Assembly: GCA_907163375.1 (NCBI GenBank)
Contig: CAJQUW010008691.1
Span: 52,132-116,131 of the forward strand
Origin: Prostheceraeus crozeri
Taxonomy: Eukaryota > Platyhelminthes > Polycladida > Euryleptidae
DNA: 64,000 bases
Reading direction: 5' to 3'
The notes under the pieces were generated by a model that ran no database searches, was not told where the DNA came from, and saw only the letters and a list, made by a program, of their open reading frames with translations. Position 1 is the stretch's first letter; the number at the start of each line of letters is the position of its first letter. A program made the position numbers and the translations under genes. This document shows, piece after piece, positions 40,922 through 51,694 of this stretch.

Positions 40922-41710
40922 ATGTGTTCAGCAGATTTAGACAAAATTAATAATCATTTAGAAAATTTGACAGAGATTTTGGGTTCATCAAAATTTAGTA
41001 CGACGTTAAAAATTATAACAACTACTTCATCACACACTTGTAATTTAGAACCCATTCTACATTTGGAACAAAATAAAAATTATCAAATTGCATTGACTAG
41101 TTTCTCTACATTTAACACTATTCAAAATGTTATAAAAGATGTGAATGATCAATTTAGATATTCTACTGATAAAGGCAAAACATGGAAAATATTAACTTTT
41201 CTTCCTGGTTCTTACGAAGTTGAATCAATATCAAATGAAATTAAGAGACATTTAGGTATACCATTTAAAGATAAGAAACAATTACATTTTGCAGTTGAAC
41301 CGGCAGTCAATAAATTTTCTCTTACTTTAGACGAAAATCATCAAGTTGATTTTAATCATGATAGATCATTGTCAAAGCTATTAGGATATAATAAACAAAC
41401 CTATAGTCAAGGTTATCATTTAGGTGAGAAGATTCCAAAAATTACTGAAATAAATTCAATTGTTGTACATTGTGACATTATTGAAGGAGGATATATAAAT
41501 GGTAAATTGTCAAATTTAATATTTTGTTTTCCAGCTTTTACTGTACCCATTGGTTATAGATTAAATGTAATTCCGCAAACATTAATATATTTCCCTATTA
41601 CAAGAAAAACTATTAACAACATTAACATGAGAATCACTGATGAAAAAGGAAAAGAAATAAATTTTGGAGGTGAAGAGATTATGATAGATCTTTTGGTTCG
41701 GGAGGTATAA
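40922..41710 (+). CDS. Polinton minor capsid (penton-type) protein
   Basis: 262 residues, open throughout, start in the motif TTAATTAAAAAATG. The C-terminal part (TRKTINNINMRITDEKGKEI ... GGEEIMIDLLVREV) matches the closing strands of Polinton penton proteins, I-x-x-I-x-x-x-I-x-D-x-x-G-x-x-x-x-F-x-GE-x-x-x-x-L-x-x-R. Earlier, YQIALTSFSTFNTIQNV resembles the family's Y-x-x-AL-x-S block and SLSKLLGYNKQ its L-x-x-LLG-x-x block. The protein is a single jelly roll expected at the five-fold vertices of an icosahedral particle. It lies directly upstream of the packaging ATPase, the usual virion gene neighbourhood. Confidence 0.75.
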   Translation: MCSADLDKINNHLENLTEILGSSKFSTTLKIITTTSSHTCNLEPILHLEQNKNYQIALTSFSTFNTIQNVIKDVNDQFRYSTDKGKTWKILTFLPGSYEVESISNEIKRHLGIPFKDKKQLHFAVEPAVNKFSLTLDENHQVDFNHDRSLSKLLGYNKQTYSQGYHLGEKIPKITEINSIVVHCDIIEGGYINGKLSNLIFCFPAFTVPIGYRLNVIPQTLIYFPITRKTINNINMRITDEKGKEINFGGEEIMIDLLVREV

Positions 41711-41799
41711 ACTCCTACGCGAAGCTAGAGAAGTTTAATTTTCTTCTTCTTTAGAAACAAAAAATAAAAAAAATTAAAATAAAATTTTTTAATTAAAAA

Positions 41800-42567
41800 A
41801 TGAGTGAACTACCTCCATTTAATAAAAAAAAACTTAAATTTAATCATCATCCAAATTTATCTAATAAAGTTTTGTCAGTTATTTGTGGAAGATCAGGATG
41901 TGGAAAAACGTATCTATTATTTAAAATTTTAACGACTCCAAATTTTTTGGATTATAACAATCTTATAATTTATACAACAACGGCAGAACAACCCGTCTAT
42001 CAATTTTTAAAATATGGATTTGAAAATAATCTTAAAAAAACAGCAATTGCTTCATTATTCAAAGAATATGAAAAATCTGAAGATGAAGAAGAAATAAGTT
42101 CGTGGTGTGAAGAAGCAGCAAAAAATAATCAGTTAGTTGAAACCAATAAAAATAAGCATATAAAGATACAATTAATAGATGATAGTGGTAATATGCAATA
42201 TCCTAGTAAACTAGATAAAACAATGAAACATTGTGTAATTTTTGATGATTGTGTTAATGATAGAAATCAGTCAGTTCAGAGAAATTATTTCACAAGAGGT
42301 AGACATAATAACTGTAGTGTTTTTTATTTAACACAAAGTATGTATTCATTAGACGGAAGTGTTATTAGAAAGAATGGAAATATATTTATACTATTTGAAA
42401 TAAATGCAAGAAACTTAAGTGATTTGTTAAGAGATTTACGTGTAAGAAATAAAGATGAATTTAAACAATCGTGTAACAATGCTTGGTCAAAAGATTATGG
42501 ATTTATCACAATTAATATTGATAAAAAAATTCATGATAGAGTTATAGAAAATGTTTTCGCGGAGTGA
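41800..42567 (+). CDS. Polinton DNA-packaging ATPase (FtsK/HerA, A32-like)
   Basis: 255 residues, open. Walker A is SVICGRSGCGKTYLL (about residues 27-41); Walker B is KHCVIFDDCVNDRN (about residues 146-159); a conserved RGRHNNCSVFYLTQSMYSL follows, equivalent to the sensor R-x-x-x-x-S-x-x-x-L-x-Q block of A32-like ATPases. This enzyme pumps element DNA into preformed capsids in the wider PRD1-adenovirus-type lineage. It starts at the A-rich motif and ends just before the next small gene. Confidence 0.88.
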   Translation: MSELPPFNKKKLKFNHHPNLSNKVLSVICGRSGCGKTYLLFKILTTPNFLDYNNLIIYTTTAEQPVYQFLKYGFENNLKKTAIASLFKEYEKSEDEEEISSWCEEAAKNNQLVETNKNKHIKIQLIDDSGNMQYPSKLDKTMKHCVIFDDCVNDRNQSVQRNYFTRGRHNNCSVFYLTQSMYSLDGSVIRKNGNIFILFEINARNLSDLLRDLRVRNKDEFKQSCNNAWSKDYGFITINIDKKIHDRVIENVFAE

Positions 42568-42616
42568 TCGAATAATTTTTTCTTATAAATTTTTTGTTAA
42601 TAAAAATAAAAAAAAT

Positions 42617-42922
42617 ATGTTGAATGCTTACAAGATAGAGCATGTACCAGTTTTAAAAGATTATCGTCATCCTACAAATCCTGTAAATTCGAAGAAAGAA
42701 GTTAGATTTTATTATCATCATAAATACGTAGCGCTCGTTACAGATTATAAAACAAAACATGGTATTAAACCGTGTGTTAAAACAAAAGACTTTCCACTTT
42801 GTTTAAGAAGTTTCCGAGTATTTTTGGCGTATAATAATATATGGTGGTTGGTTAAGAAAGAACATTTAACAACACATGAATTAGAAACATTACATCAATT
42901 ACATATTCCTGTGTATGTGTAA
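42617..42922 (+). CDS. Small Polinton protein, function unknown
   Basis: 101 residues from MLNAYKIEHVPVLKDYRHPT; the start at 42617 is preferred over an upstream in-frame one because it follows the A-rich motif and avoids overlap with the ATPase gene. The protein is rich in aromatic residues, histidine and lysine (VRFYYHHKYVALVTDYKTKH, YNNIWWLVKKEH). A GC hairpin (GAACC-GA-GGTTC, 42928-42939) follows within 6 bp of its stop. No family recognised. Confidence 0.6.
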   Translation: MLNAYKIEHVPVLKDYRHPTNPVNSKKEVRFYYHHKYVALVTDYKTKHGIKPCVKTKDFPLCLRSFRVFLAYNNIWWLVKKEHLTTHELETLHQLHIPVYV

Positions 42923-42927
42923 AAACG

Positions 42928-42939
42928 GAACCGAGGTTC
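42928..42939 (+). other. GC hairpin at gene end (1)
   Basis: GAACC-GA-GGTTC, a perfect five-pair stem just after the stop of the gene at 42617. One of a family of short GC-rich hairpins in this AT-rich element. Confidence 0.7.
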
Positions 42940-42971
42940 TATGTAAAAATTCATTTTTTCTTTTAAAAAAT

Positions 42972-45900
42972 ATGAATCGTGAAATGTCTCTCGGACAAAC
43001 GTCTAGGATTGATGAATTAATCAAGAAACAAACTGCTGAGTTTGATGCGCAAATTAAACATAGTAAACGTAGTAAACGTATTAAAAAACAGAAACGTACT
43101 AGGCGTAGTATTAGACGTAATACTAAAAAACAGAAACGTGGAACAAAAGAAATATTAGAAACTCCTATTAGTGATATCTTTTTTGATGATAGAATTAAGG
43201 ATGAACTTGGTGATGATTTATGTAATTCATTTAATCCAAATGAAATTAAATATGAAAATGTATCTTTTATTAATGTAGTAAATGATATGCGGAAACTTTT
43301 AGCAAATGGTAAAATTATTAATTTACTTGGAAAAAGTATTAAAGATCAGGAAAATATAATTCAAAATTTTTACGTAACCTTCTATAATAAAAAATCATTT
43401 GAAACATGGTTTTCGAATCTGGATGAGAAATCCGATGCTAACGAATGGATTTTTACAGGTAATATTAAATATGAAGATTTTGGAATGAAGTTAGTACAAA
43501 GATCGCATAGAGGGGCAGGGATTAATATGAAATATAGAATCAAAGAATATTTCGGTGAATATTGTTATATTCCTTCTGAAGATTTTTGTTTTATTAAATG
43601 TTATAATGTTTTACGAGGTTTTAATGAAGAACAAGGAGAAATGATGAAAGAAATGTTTAATAATTTTTTATATAAAGAGAAAGCCACATCTAGAACAGGA
43701 GTAATGTCAAACTGCAAATTTTCTCAATTCAATAAATATTTTGGAGAATGCGTTCAATATTATAGTCCTGCCAATCGTCATTTAAATCCTAGAGGAATTG
43801 AAACGTTTCATAATTATGTTTATTACAATTATTTTCACGCAGGTTCAACAATTGGTCACTATTGTTTAATTAATAAATCTCATAAATTAAAAGCTATTAG
43901 AGAAATTGAAAATAATTTCAAACCCATATATAAAACAGTTACTGATGAAAATCTAACAACGCGTCCATATAAAATCATAACAAAGAAAAAAATTGACTAT
44001 GGTTCAACATATATTTGGGATCTCGAAACTTTTCCCGATCCTAACTGTTCAACAGCTCATCCTATTCCTTACGCTGTAGGAGCTATTAATTTTAATAAAT
44101 TTATATGTTGTTTACCGAAACAAAGATTGAAAGAATTAGAAACACGTTTGTTAAGTGATATGATTAAAATTAAACGATCAAAAGATGAAGATGAAATTAA
44201 AAAACTTAAAAAACAGATTAATGAGTATAATAATTTAACTGAATTAGAATTTAATAAAATTCAAAATTGTGTGAAAATATTTACGAGAACTGAGGATGAT
44301 GAATGTTCGATCGGGGGAAACCCAGAGGACGTATGTCCGATCCATCAATTTTTTAAAACTCTTGGAAAATTTAATTATTCTAGAGTAACTTTAATAGCTC
44401 ACAATGCATCAGGTTTTGATTCCTATTTTCCGATAAAAGCTAATTTTAAATTATCTAAACCGCCTCTTAAAACTTCAAGAGGAATATTGACTGCTTCATT
44501 ACAAAATACTTATACAACTGAATGTGTTAGTAGATACATTCAAAAATCTTTTAGATTTAAAAACAATATGAAAAAAGATTCACCGTCAGGTAAATTAGCA
44601 CTTCAAACTATTATAATGAAATGTAGTTATCAACATGTAAAAACAAGTCTTTCTAAATGGTGTGAGAATTTTAAAATTCCTACGAATGTGTGTAAATTAA
44701 ATTATGAAATTGGAGACATAACACATGAAAATTATAAAGAAAAAGAAAATGAATGGAGACCATATTTAGTTAACGATATTCTTTCTTTAGCTTTTTGTAT
44801 CTACAAATATAATAATGTTATGCAAGATTTAGTTGGTGAAGATATAACTACTAATTTGACATCCTCTGCTTTAACATTTAAGGGTTGGATGAAAAGCGTA
44901 CAAAATGACAATATAAATATTCATTCTCATATAGATTTATGGGCTAGAAATTATATTAGAAAATCTGTTAAAGGTGGAAGAGTTTCAGCAAATATAAGAA
45001 AATACATATCGCCATTTTGTAACATCTTGTTACCAATATTAAAACAGTATTTACCTGGTCGCTGCGCTGGGCGGACTTTGTCCCTTGGTCGCTACGCTGG
45101 TGGGGCTTTGTCCCCTGGAAGTCATTTAATAGATTTAATGAAACAGTAACGAGATTTAGGAGATAAAACTGAAATTTGTAAGAAAATTTCAAATCAACTA
45201 CTTGAACAAAAAAATGAATTTCTAATGGCTTTTGATGCAACATCTTTATATCCATCAGCTATGTATGATGAAAATTCAGAATACCCTAAAGCTGAATCAG
45301 CTAGAAAATTTCGTCAAGAAGAAGAGCGGGAAATAGTATATAAATTTAATACACAAACATTTAGACCTAAAACTGGAATATTCTCTGTTGTGTTTCAATA
45401 TCCGAATGATATGTTTTTCTAACCAGTTCCTATAAAAGATAAAGTTAAAAATCAAAATGATAATTCTCATGTAAAAGTAATCAGGTTTAGAAATGGTATA
45501 TGTTATGATGTATTAACTTCTATAGACATACAAGAAATTGTTAGATGTGGGGGAAAAATCTTACATATTACTGATGGTATAATTTATGAAAAAAATTATC
45601 AAGTTTCACCATTTCGAAATTATATTGAAAAACTTTTTAATTTGAGAAAAAGATATAAAACAGTAGGAAATACTGTAGGTTAATTAAATTATTGATGAAT
45701 TCGCTATATGGCAAAACTGTGCAAAAAGATATAACCACTAAATATCATTTATGGAATGAGAATACATTGAGAAAAAATTTCACTCAAGAAGTAAAAGATT
45801 AAGAAAAATTAAATGATGAACAATATTTAGCGAAAGTAGAAATGGAAGATGATGAATTTCTCAAAACTAATATTGTAAAAGATGGGAAGACGTCATTCAT

Positions 45901-46501
45901 GCCATCACACTTTGGTTCTTTCATTCTTTCTCACTCTAGAAGAATCATGAATAACTTTATTTTAGAAATTAATGGTTTCAACGAAAAATACATTCATTAT
46001 ACAGATACAGATTCAATATACATTTCTAATGAGCTCTTCAATAAATTAAATGCTGCTGGATATGTTGGTGGGGAATTGTGTCAAGGAAAAAATGATTATG
46101 GAAATGGTGGAATTATTTTTGCAATGTTTATTGCACCTAAAGTAAAATACTGTGTTACTGTAGATGAGCAAGGGAGACTTAGTGAAAAGAAAACATTCAA
46201 AGGATATTCACAAGATAAAGTAAAAGTAGAAGATTTTCTAAAATTATATTCGGGGAAAACATTGTCGACTACAGTTAATAAACCATGGAAAAGATCTTTA
46301 GAAACTGGAATTAGTATTCCTGATAAAAATAATAATACTGAAGAAAAAAAATTTTCTGGTCAAATAAATATTCTTAAACGTCAAGCACCTGATGAAAATG
46401 AAATTATGTTACCTTATAACGGAGAAGATATTCAAGCTGAAATATTTCAAACAATCATCTGTGAGAGTAATTTAAGTGATGATGATGACACGTGGGAATA
46501 A
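42972..46501 (+). pseudogene. Polinton DNA polymerase B (protein-primed type), broken
   Basis: The start MNREMSLGQTSR at 42972 lies in the A-rich motif. A very basic stretch follows (KRSKRIKKQKRTRRSIRR), likely DNA-binding or nuclear-targeting. Exonuclease motifs: YIWDLETFPDP (Exo I), LIAHNASGFDSYF (Exo II), and YLVNDILSLAFCIYKYN (Exo III). Polymerase motifs: FDATSLYPSAMYDE (motif A), a LMNSLYGKT motif B, and HYTDTDSIYIS (motif C, the DTD catalytic pair). These are typical of Polinton and adenovirus-like protein-primed polymerases, which copy linear DNA from terminal proteins bound at inverted repeats. About 1170 codons, normal for the family. It looks broken (about three breaks). Two GC-rich hairpin repeats lie within the coding region. 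Confidence 0.9.
45057..45116 (+). repeat. Tandem 30-bp GC-rich hairpin repeat inside the polymerase region
   Basis: Two units of 30 bp (45057-45086 and 45087-45116), each starting GGTCGCT and containing a stem (GGAC-TTT-GTCC at 45073-45083; GGGG-CTTTGT-CCCC at 45102-45115). The GC content contrasts sharply with the AT-rich gene. It is related in style to the intergenic hairpins. Confidence 0.75.
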
Positions 46502-46513
46502 TAATTTTTTATT

Positions 46514-46606
46514 ACATTTAAAAATTTATAACATCTAAAAAATTTATTACATCTAAAAACTTATTACATCTAAAAACTTATTACATCTAAAAATTTTATT
46601 ACATAT
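46514..46606. repeat. Short tandem repeat TTATTACATCTAAAAAC, about four to five units
   Basis: Repeats of about 17-20 bp in the gap between the polymerase gene and the convergent gene on the - strand. Confidence 0.7.
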
Positions 46607-46689
46607 GAAAATATATTTATCGAATATTTTGGTATTTTCTATTAAGTTTTATCATATTAAGTTTCATCATATTATGTTTTATCAAAAGA

Positions 46690-47984
46690 TCATTTAAATT
46701 TATTTTCACTAACTATTGATTCTTCATCATCATCATCAATTGATTCTTCACATCATCATAAATTGTTTCTTCAACATCATAAATTACACTTTTTGGTATA
46801 GGATGCCATTCCCTGATAGGATACCATTCTCTTATTGGAATATCTAACTCTAAATTACATTTTTTATCTGATAATAATATAATAGAGAAAAATATTGGTC
46901 TTTGATCTCTTTTGGAAAATTTAATAACACCACCATAATCTGAATCACTTTTAGTTTTTATTAAAGATGATAAAATTTTAAATTGATTAGATGTAAATCC
47001 TAATTTAAATTTTGTAGACCCGAATCATAGCTGTCTAACAGTATCTTCAACTATACCATCATTATTATTTTCAATTGTAAGAAAATGAAATTTAGATAAA
47101 TTTTTATAATTACTAATATTTTTATAATCTTTTTTACCATTTACACCATTTTCAGATGTTTCAGAATCATCATCCATATTATCATCATCTATATTATTAT
47201 CATGATTATTATCATAAGATTCTTTAAGATTGGGCAAAGCCCTAGAACCTTCAGTTCGTTTATTATGATTATGATTATGGACATTGTTAATAGTATAAGG
47301 TGTTGTTCACATATAAATTTTTTCTTGTTGAGCTAAACCATTTATGTAAGATTTTAATAAATTAATATTTAAATTGGAATACAATCCTATATATATATCA
47401 TCATCATATCTTTGCGGCATTTCTAATGTTTCTTGTTTATAAATTGTATCTCTATAATATACTTGACATAATAATTCTTCATTATGTTTTTTACTCTCTA
47501 TGTGAATGTTATATTGATTTTGATCGTCAACAAATAATCTAATTTTTTCTTTCGAAAAAGATTTTAATTTTTTAACTAATTTTTTAATATTGATATAATT
47601 AATAATTTTATTTTCTATCCAATCAGTATTACTAATTGGTAACACTGCTCTAATAAAACCATAAACATTATTATGACCTATTATAACCATATTTTCTTTA
47701 TTTAATTCAACATAAGCTACATCATTATATTTACTTACTATATCCATAAATTTAATAAATGGATCACCCGGAAATAAACAATAGTTAGTTTCTATAGAAG
47801 GTAAACCTTTTGTTTGTTCTGTAAATATTTCGGCTTGTAATTCAAACAAAAGATTTACATCTATACATGGATTTGTAATAGTATTATTATTAAAACATTT
47901 ATTTTCAAATCCCGTTGATCTCGTCGATTAAGAAGAACAGGATGATGAGGACGAATATAATTTTTTTAAATTTGCTTTATCCAT
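46690..47984 (-). pseudogene. Polinton gene, possible sliding-clamp-like protein, broken
   Basis: On the - strand from an ATG at 47984 in the A-rich motif (AAAAAAATGG) to about 46690. Readable parts are MFELQAEIFTEQ ... PFIKFMDIVSKYNDVAYVEL ... YNIHIESKKHNEE, then near the 3' end a KLGFTSNQFKILSSL and YGGVIKFSKRDQRPIFFSI stretch. Alternating strands, a late F-x-x-x-Q-x-x-x-L helix, and V-x-x-x-F-x-x-x-x-RPI followed by a hydrophobic strand recall PCNA/UL42-type clamps. This is inference from pattern only. Its place beside the polymerase, convergent, fits a replication role. It looks broken (about three breaks). Confidence 0.35.
47245..47257 (+). other. GC hairpin (2)
   Basis: GAACC-TTC-AGTTC with one mismatch, inside the - strand gene region. 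Confidence 0.45.
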
Positions 47985-48030
47985 TTTTTTATTTTTATTA
48001 GAAAAAATTTTATTTTTTTATTGTTAAAAA

Positions 48031-48918
48031 ATGATGTTACCAAATGTAGGTGGAGGTGCATATATCCCGAATAATCGTGAATTAGAAATAGAAATAGAAA
48101 ATTATATTATGAAAACTGGAGACGTTTTATCTGGTCCATTGCATCTTTCTATTCTTCCGCAACAAAATACAGAGTTAACAAATAAACAATATGTTGATAC
48201 ACAAATCAATGACTTAAAAGAAAAATATATAAACGATGTTTTGGTTCCACTGATGAATGAATTAAAGTTGCTAAAACTTAATGACAAATCATTAAACGAA
48301 AAATTATTAAAACTTGATAAAAATGATAGAGAGCTAGAAGCATATATAGCAAAACTTTTTAAAAAGATTTCTGAACAGTCAAAAATTTTAATATTACTTT
48401 CTATAAAGTTAAAATCTGCAGTCATTAAAACTAAACATCAGATACAACTATTGAAAGAACAATTAGAAGATGAAATAGAAAAACTACCTGAAAGAATTAA
48501 AAAAAATTTAAAGCAGTTACAAACTACATTCCAAAAAAGTGTTGATGAATTAAGTTCTAAAATTACTCAACAAATGAAAAAGATGAATAGAATAACAAAT
48601 GAAGTAAACTCACTTAATGAAAAAGTTGACAAAATGAAAACTCTTAAAATCAATTTAGAAAATGAATTAAAGAAAAATTTACAAGAAAACTCTAAAGAAA
48701 ATACAGAACAGTTAGATGCTGTTAAAAGACAATTAGATGTTCTTAAAATTAAGTTAAATGCTCTTAAAGCGGCGTTGAAGATGAATCAGGAGAAAATGCA
48801 AGTTAATAGAAAAGAAATTAAAGTACATCACACGCTGCTTGACGCAATAGATAAAGTGCAACAGTCAATTAATAAAGTTATCTCGAAGTTGTTGTCCATT
48901 CACAAACGTAAATCTTAA
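48031..48918 (+). CDS. Polinton fibre-like coiled-coil protein
   Basis: 295 residues, open, start in GTTAAAAAATG. The N-terminus MMLPNVGGGAYIPN is followed by MKTGDVLSGPLHLSILPQQN and TNKQYVDTQINDL. The pattern M-x-G-x-L-S-G-x-L-x-x-x-x-x-P ... K-x-YVD-x-x-I is widespread at the junctions of phage and virus fibre proteins, where it starts a trimeric coiled coil. From about residue 65 to the end the sequence is a long heptad-rich coiled coil (LKLLKLNDKSLNEKLLKLDK, VNSLNEKVDKMKTLKINLEN). A head domain is not evident. An attachment or spike role is inference. A GC hairpin cluster follows at 48919-48935. Confidence 0.6.
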   Translation: MMLPNVGGGAYIPNNRELEIEIENYIMKTGDVLSGPLHLSILPQQNTELTNKQYVDTQINDLKEKYINDVLVPLMNELKLLKLNDKSLNEKLLKLDKNDRELEAYIAKLFKKISEQSKILILLSIKLKSAVIKTKHQIQLLKEQLEDEIEKLPERIKKNLKQLQTTFQKSVDELSSKITQQMKKMNRITNEVNSLNEKVDKMKTLKINLENELKKNLQENSKENTEQLDAVKRQLDVLKIKLNALKAALKMNQEKMQVNRKEIKVHHTLLDAIDKVQQSINKVISKLLSIHKRKS

Positions 48919-48948
48919 ACGGACCAAAGGCCTCGAGGCTTTAGCCGA
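48919..48948 (+). other. GC hairpin cluster at gene end (3)
   Basis: GGACCAAAGGCC, then AGGCCTCGAGGCT: overlapping short inverted repeats directly after the stop of the fibre-like gene. Confidence 0.55.
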
Positions 48949-48990
48949 TCGTAAATATTTTTTCCCAAAAGTCAAATTTAATCCTAAAAA

Positions 48991-49555
48991 ATGCCTATAA
49001 TTCATGAACACAATCTTAAACATTTTTCTTCAAATCAAAAAATTGCTCATGAACCATCTATGAAATCTGTTTACCATTATGACAGTGTAGAAACAATCGG
49101 AACACAAAAGTTCCTAGGCACCGCAGGTGCCGTCCAAAAAGAAGGGGATGGCATCTTTTCTGGTATTGGTAGTATCGTTAACTTAATTAAAAATAATAAA
49201 GATTTGATTACATCTGCTGCAAAAGGAGCAGCTGCTATAGGTAGTACAGCTAGTGCAATATCAAATGCTGTTAAATATCAAAACGAATTAAAACAACTAG
49301 AAGCTATTCGTAAACTTAGGAATGATTCTGAAGAACTAAAAATTTAAAAAAACTTTCAGAGGAAACAAAAAATAAAATTGCTAACATAGCTGTTGGGGTA
49401 ACCTTGAGGAGCGGAGCTCCGTCTGATAGTAAACATAAGAAGAAATCAGGCGTAGCCATAAAACGTTCAATTGAAGAAATAAGAGGCAATGGTATTAATA
49501 GCAACCTTCGGTCTAACCAGCAAAGCTGTAGCGGAGCTGGTCTAGCAAAATTCTA
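48991..49555 (+). pseudogene. Polinton small virion-like protein with amphipathic segment, broken
   Basis: The start MPIIHEHNLKHFSSNQKIAH follows CCTAAAAAATG. A glycine- and alanine-rich segment (FSGIGSIVNLIKNNKDLITS, AAKGAAAIGSTASAISNAVK) resembles the amphipathic membrane-active segments of adenovirus pVI-like and other minor virion proteins. A charged helical tail follows. It lies directly upstream of the major capsid gene, the usual place for such a protein. It looks broken (about one break). GC hairpins (49412-49421; 49517-49540) lie towards its end. Confidence 0.55.
49412..49421 (+). other. GC hairpin/palindrome (4)
   Basis: CGGAGCTCCG, a perfect 10-bp palindrome in AT-rich surroundings; a second, CCAGC ... 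GCTGG, spans 49517-49540. Confidence 0.6.
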
Positions 49556-49667
49556 AAATTATATTTTTTAGTAAAATTATTTTAGTAAAATTTTTTAGCA
49601 AAATTATTTTAGTAAAATTTTTTCTGTGTGTGAGAAAAAACAAAAAGTCAAATTATTTTTTATAAAA

Positions 49668-51001
49668 ATGTCTTCGCTTATCGAAAATAAATTTAGATTA
49701 GACGATGCTCCGTTCGTCAGTTACAATCAAAAAAGAATGACTATATAAGAATTGCTATGAATCCCGGATCTTCCAGTAGAGTAAATACTGGAGGTGATTT
49801 AATTTTTGAAGTTGATAATCAACAAAGTTATTTATATCTACCTGATTCATTTTTACACTGTGAATATTCTTTATATAGTGATGCCAATTTTACAACACCA
49901 TTACCAGATACCGATAATATTGCACTAGAGAATAATTTCTTTCCAAAATTATTTACACAAATGCGTTTAGATGTTGCAACTCAAAATATAGAAACAATAA
50001 GTGATTCTCCAGGTGTAATTGATACAATGCTTAGATTTGTAACAATTGGTGAAAATAATAAAAAGTATGAAATCGAAGGTTGGTTTCCTGATACTAATGA
50101 TGGTATAATTGTTGATGATTTATGTCACGCTGGAACAGATGCAGCAGGAATTGCGAAAGATGCAGAAAATATTGCAAAACATTTAAATAAAACAAATAAT
50201 GATACATATAAAGAAAGACGTGAGTTTAACAAGAAAAGTAAGCAAACAGTAAATTGGTCATTGTCTCCATTATTCGGATATTTAGATTATGATAAAATAT
50301 CATATCAATTAAAATTTAAATTAATAATTCATCGTACAGCAAATAATGAATTAATCTTTTTTGGTAAGACTGGAAAAAAAGCATATTTAAAAATTGATAG
50401 ACTTGAATGGTGGATTAAGCATATTACTCCTAGTTTAGAGGTTGAAACAGCTATTGCAAAAAGATTAAATACTAACAAACCAATTCCAGTTAATTTTCTA
50501 AAGCGTACTGCTAGTTCAGTAACTTTTTCCGAACAAAGATTTAACTGGCATTTTACTAGAACTGCGAATACTCCAAGATATTTATTACTAACTTTTCAAA
50601 GAAATAATTCTCCAAGTTTTGATAAGAACAATAATCTCTTCCATATTAATACAATTCGAAGTTTACAAGTTTCATTAAATCAAACCCGATATCCAATTGA
50701 TCCATTAAGATTCGATGATACCAATAATCAATTTATGGAAGGATATGATTCTTATCGAAATCTTTGTATAGAATTTGGAGTTGAACCACAATTAACTCCT
50801 GGAGATTGGAGACATTTATATCCTGTTTTCTGTTTCGATTTAAGTGCAGAATCTGAAGATATTATCAACACTGGTTGTGATGTAACAATTAATATTGAAA
50901 AGAAAGATTCCACAACTTCATTGATGGCTTATGGTTTATTGCTAGAAGATGTAAAATATTCAATTGAAATTCTTAATGGAAAGATGGCTAGGATAGGTTA
51001 G
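49668..51001 (+). pseudogene. Polinton major capsid protein (double jelly roll)
   Basis: The start MSSLIENKFRLDD at 49668 lies in the A-rich motif. The body carries MNPGSSSRVNTGGDLIFEVD, then SYLYLPDSFLHCEYSLYSD, the N-terminal strands of Polinton capsid proteins (N-x-GG-x-x-x-x-x-V ... Y-x-P-S-L-x-x-x-x-x-L). Later come NWSLSPLFGYLDYDKISYQL, LEWWIKHITPSLEVE and TARLIPVNF-like strands, FNWHFTRTANTPRYLLLTFQ, and GDWRHLYPVFCFDLSAESED before a C-terminal YGLLLEDVKYSIEILNGK. Length of about 440 codons is normal. It should build the hexameric shell of an icosahedral particle. It looks near whole (about one break). The following gap starts with hairpin GGACC-TTT-GGTCC. Confidence 0.88.
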
Positions 51002-51009
51002 TAACCTGA

Positions 51010-51036
51010 GGACCTTTGGTCCGATAGGCTAAAGCC
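51010..51036 (+). other. GC hairpin pair after the capsid gene (5)
   Basis: GGACC-TTT-GGTCC (51010-51022) and GGCT-AA-AGCC (51027-51036), perfect stems starting 9 bp past the capsid gene stop. Confidence 0.75.
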
Positions 51037-51202
51037 CAAGACTTCGTCGATTAATTAATTAAATTCTTAGATTAAAATTTTTTAGTAATTAGTAATAAAA
51101 TTGTTTTGGTAACTAGAATAGATTAAAAAAATTCTTAACTTAAAATTTTTCATAACTAGAATAGATTAAAAATTTTGATAACTTAAAATTTTTTTATTAA
51201 AA

Positions 51203-51686
51203 ATGTCGCAAGCGAAAAGTAATAATAATAAAACTGTTGAATTAAAATTACGTAATATTGTTGACAAAAATACCCCTAAAACTATTACGATTAACAAAAA
51301 AAAAGTATTACATAAGTAAACCAATGATAGAGAATATTCAATTACAAGAAGAAAAGAATGGCGGGATTCTCCCATTAATTCCACTAATAATAGGGGGCAT
51401 AGCAGCTGCAGGAAGTGTTGCAGGTGGGACAGCTGGTATTGTCCAAGCAGTAAATAAAAATAAATCAGAGAAGGCAGCATTAGAAGAACAAAAACGTCAT
51501 AATAGAGGGTTAGAGAAAGTTGCTAGGGGTGACGGAATAGTAGATAATTTTATTAGTAAATTAAAATTAGTTGATGAAGGAAAACGAGTTCTTAAAAATA
51601 TTCTCCACAATGTTGATGATTTAATTAAAATTAAAGAAACTAAAGATGGTTCTGGAATATATCTAAGTCCTAGTATGATTCGGTAA
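51203..51686 (+). pseudogene. Polinton small virion-like protein with glycine-rich helix, broken
   Basis: The start MSQAKSNNNKTVELKLRNIV follows ATTAAAAATG. The centre NGGILPLIPLIIGGIAAAGS, continuing VAGGTAGIVQAVNKNKS, is a glycine/alanine/isoleucine-rich membrane-type helix resembling the adenovirus pX/mu-like and pVI-like small virion proteins seen in Polintons. The tail is basic and helical (LVDEGKRVLKNILHNVDDL). It looks broken (about one break). Triple hairpin cluster after its stop. Confidence 0.6.
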
Positions 51687-51694
51687 TAACCTCA

